Below are positions 46,010-64,000 of a DNA stretch of 64,000 nucleotides, one piece after another. A program made the position numbers and the translations under genes. Source of the DNA: Mugil cephalus (Eukaryota > Chordata > Actinopteri > Mugiliformes > Mugilidae). The stretch lies in NCBI RefSeq assembly GCF_022458985.1, contig NC_061782.1, positions 22,953,672 through 23,017,671 of the forward strand. Reading direction: 5' to 3'. Position 1 is the stretch's first letter; every line of letters starts with the position of its first letter. The notes under the pieces were generated by a model that did not search any database, was not told the DNA's origin, and saw only the letters and a program-made list of their open reading frames with translations.

Positions 46010-46220
46010 CTGCAGATTCAGTAGACTAATAGTTTCCTCCGCAGCTGAACCCCTTCTCTGCAGAGCTACAGTCTGCTCTTGTCGAAGCTGCAGCATACCA
46101 GGTGGTGATGGAGTTGGTGCGGGTGCACTCATTGATGGCAGTGTAAAACTGCTCCATCATTGTCTTGGGCAGGTTGAATTTTTTTCAGCTGCCACAGGAC
46201 GTACATCCTCTGCTGTACAT
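46010..46220 (-). mobile_element. LINE reverse-transcriptase C-terminal scrap
   Basis: Reading the minus strand from about 46215, one frame gives QQRMYVLWQLKK and, after a shift at an A-run, another gives MMEQFYTAINEC and TTWYAAASTRA. This pattern is typical of the region just after the reverse-transcriptase domain in fish LINEs. It is only about 200 bp, frameshifted and inactive. The clade cannot be told. Confidence 0.6.
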
Positions 46221-46246
46221 ATACTGTATGGCCAAAGGTCTGACAA

Positions 46247-46272
46247 GTGGCATCTATGTGTATATATCTATG
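46247..46272 (-). repeat. 26-bp exact inverted pair, right copy
   Basis: Reverse complement of 40656-40681, 5.6 kb away. It lies beside the LINE scrap. Confidence 0.75.
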
Positions 46273-46975
46273 TAAGTGGGCATTGAGTGTATCTGCTTTA
46301 TTAGGTACCAGGACAAGAGCCTTAATCATCACTTATGTTCTAATGGTCTAAATGTGTATTTGTTTACCACTTAAGGGCATGGGACCATAGGCTATATGGT
46401 AAATTCATTAATCTTGATTTTCTCCACGAAAATTAAAACATTTGAAAAATTTCACGTAAAATATTATGCCCTACAATAACACTGTGTTGAGTTGAAATGT
46501 ATAAAGTACAAGAATTTCAATTACGTGTTGAAGAAAGTTAAATAACTTACGTTTTTTTCTTTTAGCAATATATTTCTTCTATTCTGCCAGCACCAAATGA
46601 CATCTGTTTAGATGCATTTTTCAACAGCGCTCTAGTCAGTGCATTTGTAACCCTATATTTACCTGGAAAATCCTAATAATATGTAACTGAAATTTCTATG
46701 TCGTAGTCACTAGGACACTAGGACCTAGTGTTATGGCGAAGTCTGGTGCCGCTTCGAATTGTGTCCCTAAAGCAGTTAGCTGTTAGCCTTGGTGTTTAGG
46801 CCTCAGTTAAATCAGATCCAGTGTGACAAGTGAATTAGGATGTAATAACGTGGGATGAGGTGAAAAATCGCAAAAAACAACTGGAGTCGCATACAGATGA
46901 TTTTCGTTAAGTTAAACAAAACAGAAACACAACCCAAAGAGGAAACACACTTCCACAGACCACTTAGGAGCATAA

Positions 46976-46993
46976 TACCCACAATGCACTGCG
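46976..46993 (+). promoter_or_regulatory. cdc5l: ZNF143/Staf-type site in the cdc5l promoter
   Basis: TACCCACAATGCACTGCG fits the ZNF143 (Staf) consensus YWCCCRNMATSCMYYRCR over its whole visible length. It lies about 180 bp upstream of the cdc5l start codon in a TATA-less region that also has an ETS-type TTCCGG near 47022. Such sites are common at housekeeping promoters. Binding is an inference from sequence. Confidence 0.6.
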
Positions 46994-47173
46994 ACAGACC
47001 CGTTGCATTCTGCGACACACGTTTCCGGTGTGGTAGTGCGTGTTCGTTTCTCCCTCGCAACGCAAGTTGGATTCTTGTTTTAGAGTGGAGAGTGGACGCT
47101 ACTTGAGACAATAACTGGCAGAGTATCGCTAATAGCATTTCAGTGAAGGAGGAGATACCGACAGGCCGCCAAG

Positions 47174-54827
<7,654 letters not shown>

Positions 54828-55046
54828 TCAACACACACAGCACACATAATCACCATGGATAACAAGCTGAAAACTGTTCAGAGAAACTGAGATTTCTCTT
54901 GCTTCCTTCGAGTCATCGTATTGATCCTTTCAGTCATTTCTAATTATTGCAGCAAGCGCCACAAATAAGCCCGTCATGCCCTCATGTTGCTATAATGTTG
55001 CAAGCTGAGTTTTGAGCATGCTCAGTAGTCCTTTGTGTTTGTGACC

Positions 55047-55052
55047 AATAAA
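55047..55052 (+). terminator. cdc5l: cdc5l poly(A) signal AATAAA
   Basis: AATAAA 220 bp after the stop codon, followed by a T-rich and GT-containing stretch. The opposing supt3h signal lies only about 105 bp further on, so the two transcripts end almost back to back. Confidence 0.8.
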
Positions 55053-55156
55053 GTTTCTTTTCGACATAGTATTTGTCTGGAGTGGAGTATTTTTATGTGA
55101 CATTTTGATGTAAGAAATCAAATTCAGATTAGTAGCCACTGGTTTACTGAAAAGTC

Positions 55157-55162
55157 TTTATT
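55157..55162 (-). terminator. supt3h: supt3h poly(A) signal (AATAAA on minus strand)
   Basis: TTTATT on the plus strand, 70 bp beyond the supt3h stop codon. Confidence 0.75.
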
Positions 55163-57495
55163 AAAACAATAGAACAAATATTTACATACAGTTACGCATG
55201 AGAACATGAGCTGAATAATTTGGTGCATCCTCAGCAGGCGAGGAAGGCCATCCCATTCTTCCAGTAAGCGCTCTGTCAGAACAACACATCAGATGTAATT
55301 CATCCCATGCCCAGTCACAACAACTCAAACTTAATTTGTGGTTCCTGAAAGACAAATTTCTTCAAGTTTAAAGTACATTTCTACATATGCTGCCTTGGAG
55401 TGGGACTCTTGAGTTTGAGGTCATGACTTGGCATCAGCTAACATCAGATGTAAACTGAGAACCCTCCTCTATGGATAGCAAGCTGATAACTGGGTAATTA
55501 GATTTTCCACAGGCATGGTAAAACTTTGACTTCATATATTACCTCTGGAATTTCTAAAAATGTCCACAAACAGTGGACGTTTTGCTTAAAAACCACCACA
55601 TTTGAAAGCAGCAAAGCCCCTTTTGTAGCTGTTGAAGCTAAGCTTGTGGAAACAAAACATGTTGAAGCTCTTCTGAGCGCCACTGTTCACCTGGGACGGG
55701 CAGCTAACCACACGTATAATTGGCCTCTTTGAGCGCGACCAGCAGCTCAAACCAGAGGACTGGTTGGTTTGGCAAATGTAAATCCTGGTTACCTGCCACA
55801 TCTTTGTTAAAAAAGGGGAACATGCAGCAGCTTTGCCTCAATGAGATATTGGTTTGAACCAATGACTCTGCACAGTCTTCATTTTAGACGAACGTGATAT
55901 AAAACAAAGTATGTCTTGCTTTCAATGTATTTTTGATCATTTCTTTGCCACTGTTGCAGAGAGAAAACTGCTGATTTGAAAACTTAAAGAGGAGGGTTAA
56001 TGAATTAAAGCAGTCAGTAATCTATAAGAAAATGAGACTAAGCAAACCTAGTCTCGAAAAAAGCCTCATTTAGCGTGCAGAAACAAGTCTATTCATCTGT
56101 GCGTGTACATACTGTGTGTCTGTAGTTGTATCTTCTGATGGCCTCTCTGATGTGACAGGGCTGGATGGCTCCACTGGGAGGCTCCACTGTAGCCGGACAG
56201 CTCTGAAACACACAGCACTTTATCAATATGGACAACCAGTGCAAGAAGTCAGCAAGTAAATGCTATGTCAATAAGGACATTAAATTTAGCTCCATGTGTT
56301 TAAATCCAACAGCTGAAAACCCTCTTCCTTCAGGGCAATTACCAATCAAAGTGTAGGAACGCGTTGAGACTTTTAAATCATCATACATTTGAATATTATT
56401 TGACAGCTAATCACGTTGGTCCTCCAGGCCAGCCTCCTGACGCATTCAAACAGGCAGTAAATTATGCGTTAATGAAGGCTTCCATTAAAATCAGACCTGC
56501 AATAAAAAGCTCAGCGTGGCAGCAGTTGAAATGGAAAACAAATAAAGAGGATAAACAAGAGCAGCTGCAGCCTGGTGTACACACACACACCTTTTTGCGT
56601 TTCCTCTGTCTGGCCCGGCCGTCCAGACTGCCGTTACCCTGCATGAGCGGCTTTGACGAGTGTGAGGACCCTGGAGTGGAGGGAGGAGTGGCCTCAGGTG
56701 AGTCCGGATCCTTCTTCACCTGCTGGACAAAACAGAGAGGTGTTTCTAGTGGAAACAACAACAGTACTGTGGAGCTAGTGACTGAAAATGTGAGGAAAAG
56801 ACCTCGGTGTGTGTGTTGTAGTGGATGTAGCTGGCAGAGATCACATGACTGATGGGATTAGTCTTCGCTGTCATTTCCTGTTTGACCAGCAGAGACAAAT
56901 CCACGATCTGGAGAAAGACCGAAACACCACGGACACTCGTATAAGAACAGAATAAAACAAATAAAAATCGCACATGGAAGCAACATCACGCTTTAATATG
57001 TTACCTGGGCAACCGTCTCATAGGCCAAGTATGACAGGATCTCCATGGCGATGCTGTTGGGCTTCAGCTCCAGGCTGCTGCAGTCCAGCCAGTCCCGAAA
57101 CTTGGACGCTTTCTTAGCTGTGATAACAACACGATACAGAAGAAGTTAACCGCACAAACACACAAAGGCAACACAAACCAAAGAGATCAGAGTGAGCTCT
57201 ATGCTTTACAGGTCTACAGGCTCCCAGGGTCACGTCCAACATGCAATGAGTCCGTGACAGAAAATTTAAATTATGGTTAATTTTTAAAGCTAATTTAAAG
57301 ACTTTGTTGTTTCCTTTGTTTTGTTGTCTGAACAATCAGAAACGCTGGAAAATTTATTTGCTTCATTTATTTGCAACATTGAATTATAGACTGTTAGGAT
57401 TTTTTCTTCTTTTATTTTATTTTGCTACAATTCATTTTAAACTGGACAAATCATTTATGTGGTAATAACTGAAGAAATAGAAATAATTATAATTT

Positions 57496-57665
57496 ACACT
57501 GATCAGCCATAACATTATAAACATATTCCTATTATAGTGTTTTGCTGACAAAACATTCCTGACTCCAGACCTCTGAAGATCATTTCCTGAAAGGTACAGG
57601 GTGGTGTCACTGTGGATCAGACTTGTTTGTCCAGAACACCCCACACTGAATAGACAGATTAAATA
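57496..57665. mobile_element. Truncated copy of the TIR-type element (supt3h intron)
   Basis: Begins ACACTGATCAGCCATAACATT, the same terminal sequence as the element at 11971-12641, followed by ~140 bp of related sequence; the other end is missing. Confidence 0.65.
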
Positions 57666-58574
57666 CACTAAATAGTTTATAATCTTACCAAAGCTGAGCT
57701 GTCGACTCTCACAGAACTCAGAGTACTGAGCCTGGTCCATCGCCCGAGTGTGACGCTCTAAACGCTGAAGATACACAGACGCAGGAAATGATCATCAAAC
57801 GTCCACTCAACATACATGTAGCACCGTCTGCAGTAAACATCAGTCTCATGATTAATCTCTGACCTCCATCCTTTCCTGCTTGACGGGGTCTACTTCCTGT
57901 CGCTCAGCTAATGACAGGAGTTCGCCTGTCTGATCCATCCACACCAGGAAGTCCTGCGCCAATCGCTGCCTCCGCTGGTTACCACCGGCAAGAGCAGCAC
58001 CTTTTTCTAAATGAAAAGATAAGTCCAGACCTCAGTGATCTCGGTTTATATGATTCTGACATTTGGTTCTTAAATATGAGTTGACGCAACATTTTGAAGT
58101 TCCATTTTTCTCTCTAATTAAACCTTCCCAAAATATTTACCCGGCTCTTGCTGCGCGTCGTCGTCCTCTAGAGTTTTGAGTATTTTGGATTTATAATCTC
58201 GAAACTGGAGGTATTTTAATAATCTTGCCACCTTCCTCTGATCAAGAGATGAGAAAAGAGGGAGGAGAGAACAAATGTGACAGCTTCAAACAACATCACT
58301 GATTGAGAGCTTCCAAAACATTATGTTTTGTGCATTCTGTGAGTGTTTTGTGTACCTTGTCTCTCCTCATTTGGAACAGGATGTCTTCAGCTGAAATGAC
58401 CCTGGAACCACGAAGAGACGCCCCCTCACAGGCCTGATGCAGCTGATAAATGAACCAGGCAAATCACAGTTTATTTCAGAAATAAGACAATAATACAACT
58501 GTTTGTTGGTCTGATGTTTCTAGGAAATATCTGCCAGATTAATTAAACTGTTTGGGTGGGTTTTCTGCAGTAGC

Positions 58575-58726
58575 CATGTTTACCGTCTCAGCACCCTGGA
58601 GTTCCATTTGTTTACAATAAAATGGTCTGATTGATTGTAGGACTGTCCAATTGTGTGCAGAGCCATTTTCTTATTTTCTCTATCTATCAGGAAACACATC
58701 CCATGATGAAATTCACAGAGTGTTAC
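58575..58726. repeat. Dispersed repeat, copy C, abutting the supt3h exon 2 donor
   Basis: Blocks TTTACAATAAA, TCTGATTG, GGACTGTCCAATTGTG and a terminal GTGTTACC align in order with the copies at 32836-32955 and 35450-35575. The repeat's right end runs up to the exon 2 5' splice site (donor at 58721-58726), so the repeat supplies or adjoins the splice donor. Confidence 0.6.
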
Positions 58727-59599
58727 CATGGTAATGAGCTGAGTGTGTACAATGTCCTCCACCAGAGCTGCTGTCTCATGCAGGGGCCTGCGTGCGTCTC
58801 CCAGAGCGAACCTGTAATTCACACAGATGCCACAGATCAATCCTCTAAAACTGTGAATGTTGTTTAACTGTTAATGAGCTGCTAATTCATCCAAGGCCAA
58901 GCTCATTAAGTGTTCTTATAGTGCAGGAGAGATTAGCGTCTGTGGTGCCAACTGCTCTCTGCTGTACTGATTCTGCACCGCACTCAGGTATCAGAGCTTA
59001 TTCTGTCTTCTCAACTCTTTCCTCTTTGTTTCAGGTGAATAACAGGCGCCGAAGGGTAAATACGCCGACTCTGGCCTGTGCTAAATACAGACAATATCCA
59101 ATTTACTGTATAGATATTTATATGTACTCTAACTCACAAAATAATAATAATAATTCATAAACCATGAAACATTAATCAGTTTACACCTATGAATTAACTG
59201 ATTAAAAAGACACTCTAAACTGCAGCTGTTGTGAGAACTGTTGTCATAATGAATATGCTAATGATGGACTCTATAAAGCAAAATGCTCCGGCCTCCATCT
59301 TGTTCTTTAATTATCTGTGATGAATGCCCTCAGACATTTTCTGTAACCACACACAGAAATCTTGTTCTGATGTAAAAGCGATGTGAGGACTTCATGAATC
59401 GGACAATCTTTTTAGGTTTAATTTAGACAAATGACATTAGTGGAACAATCTTCTTACTTCTAAAAACGAGTATTGCAGAACAATCTGATCAAATACTTGA
59501 ATACGCATTCAAAAGTTTGAGTTGCTTTAACGCTCAGCGTCACGGTCCCAATCAACAGAGCTCGTACAGGTATGTGTGTATAAGTGTGTCTCTAATACG

Positions 59600-60040
59600 T
59601 ATACACACACTGAGGTCAACAGGCCACACAAACACTTAAACCACAATTTGGTCAAACCTCAATTTGCATCCATCCACTTCCACGATGGCAGGCTAACCCA
59701 AAGCCACATCCTGAAGCTCGTTCCTTCTCTCATTTCTTCTCTCCTACACCTGACAGCCCCCCCACCCCCACCCCACTCCCCCACGCCCTCCTTTATCCAC
59801 ACTGTGTTGGCTGTGTGCATCCATCAGTCACACAGGTGAGACTGGCTTTGGTCTGGTGTTGCGGCCGGTCCTCAGGTTCGGAGGTTTGCTCCAGTCTGAG
59901 CTCTGGTTTTAGGTTTTGGGGTTAGTTGGGTTTGGGCTTCTCTGACCACCGACAACACACCTCTCTGCAGACCACGCAGGGTGAGTACCTCAAAACACAC
60001 ACTCTTCAAACCCACAGCCTGCATGTGGTTTCTTTAGGAA
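59600..60040 (+). promoter_or_regulatory. runx2: Candidate runx2 distal (P1) promoter / leader region
   Basis: Upstream of the runx2 ATG exon lie a C-rich pyrimidine tract (about 59715-59800), a Runx-type AACCACA at 59639-59645 and TGTGGTTT at 60024-60031, and a consensus donor GGTGAGT at about 59980. The ATG exon has its own 3' splice site (TTGTTCAACAG, ending 60875), so at least one non-coding first exon is expected upstream; this region is the best candidate. Autoregulation through the Runx sites is inference. Confidence 0.35.
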
Positions 60041-60881
60041 AAAAGACGAATAGAAGGGACCTAGTTCATTTAGTTTGTTAGTTTGTTTTTGAGCAGATAA
60101 AAAAATCTATGGTCAAATACATGTAGCGGATGTAGAGTGTGATGTCATTTTCTGTGAGGTTTCAGAAACTATTTTTTTCTTGTGACAGATTATTTTTGAA
60201 CTTCTTCTGCCAATATTTAATAATGAACTTGCCAATCTTTGCCGGGCTATTTGACATCAGAGAACAACGCCGGTCATGACTTTCTCTCAGTGTTTCTAAA
60301 ACCATAACACAATTACTTCAACAAACAAACAATGAAGGCTTATAATTGAGAAGTTAGAATGATGTCATATTAGCCTAAAACGGACATTTGATCGTCAAAG
60401 AAGTCGCTGATTAATGTTCTGTTGATCTTCCCATTGAGAAATTACTGACTTCAAACCTGCTGCAAAAATGGTCAAATTTGGCTTTAAATGCCAATCTCTG
60501 ACTGTTCATTTTTTTGTTCCCCTTATTGTTCATTTTCTTGACTTGTCACTGGAATCATAACTGGAGTGAACTGAATGTTCAGTGCTGAGACCTTAAAGTT
60601 AAACAACACTCTCACTTTTATCATTTAAACTTATTTTCACTGTGCAACATTTCCATCTGATCGAGTCTAGTTGTTTGTTTTTATTTATATAGTGAATCTC
60701 TCTTAAGGTTATACTGTGTTAATACTTATATTAACAAACTATTAATAAGATTTGGAATGTCTGCATTATCTAACATGAGAAAGGGAAAAGCTTTGCATGG
60801 TTTTAAGACATCTGTGTTTGGATTTGCAAAGTATGATTAAACAAAAAACTTGTGGCCCTGTCATTTGTTCAACAGGTTTCA

Positions 60882-63961
<3,080 letters not shown>

Positions 63962-64000
63962 TAATTTATTAGTGATGGGACATCAGCAACAGGCAACAAC

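Larger units (their letters stand above)
45354..46975. other. Intergenic, no gene seen apart from a LINE scrap
   Basis: An AT-rich gap upstream of cdc5l. It contains a purine-rich A/G run (about 45398-45440), the LINE fragment listed separately and the right copy of the 26-bp inverted pair (46247-46272). The short frames have no domain support. Confidence 0.5.

Overview
The window is nuclear DNA from a vertebrate, almost certainly a ray-finned (teleost, probably percomorph-type) fish. Genes are split into many short GT-AG exons. Proteins match vertebrate families closely, introns are compact, microsatellites are abundant, and decayed Tc1-like, Ty3/gypsy and LINE fragments plus small foldback elements are scattered throughout. 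I see no bacterial-style operons, CRISPR arrays or defence cassettes.

Layout. 1-6.2 kb is intergenic, with a decayed Tc1-like fragment and small inverted-repeat elements. 6298-27587 (+) is a complete 32-exon plcb1 (phospholipase C beta 1; 1161 codons by my exon sum) with all X/Y catalytic residues visible. 27.6-30.9 kb is its 3' flank, including a long TATC microsatellite. 31090-39151 (+) is a complete 10-exon napb (beta-SNAP, 295 aa). 39.5-46.9 kb is a gene-poor, transposon-rich gap holding a truncated Tc1-like transposase, a broken Ty3/gypsy pol remnant, an unidentified coiled-coil and 21-bp-repeat region, hairpins and a LINE scrap. 47174-54827 (+) is a complete 19-exon cdc5l (813 aa). Tail-to-tail with it, 55231-61083 (-) is supt3h (11 coding exons, 352 aa) with a 5' leader exon near 62.7 kb. 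Interleaved head-to-head with supt3h is the 5' part of runx2 (+), with exons at 60882, 63442 and 63770; it runs off the right edge.

These genes do not form one pathway. plcb1 acts in Gq signalling, napb in SNARE recycling, cdc5l in splicing (Prp19/NTC complex), supt3h in SAGA-type transcription complexes, and runx2 as the bone/cartilage transcription factor. The supt3h-runx2 overlap is the known vertebrate arrangement.

The most interesting points are: (1) a U12-type (minor spliceosome) intron in plcb1, with a textbook 5' splice site and branch site; (2) a divergent runx2 whose exon 2 has no polyQ/polyA tract and whose Runt domain is changed at the position of a CBF-beta contact tyrosine; (3) runx2 and supt3h start-codon exons only 61 bp apart on opposite strands; (4) several near-perfect intronic hairpins and a small foldback family seen three times around plcb1; (5) TG-repeat tracts directly at several splice acceptors. 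I did not find a convincing new multi-gene system.
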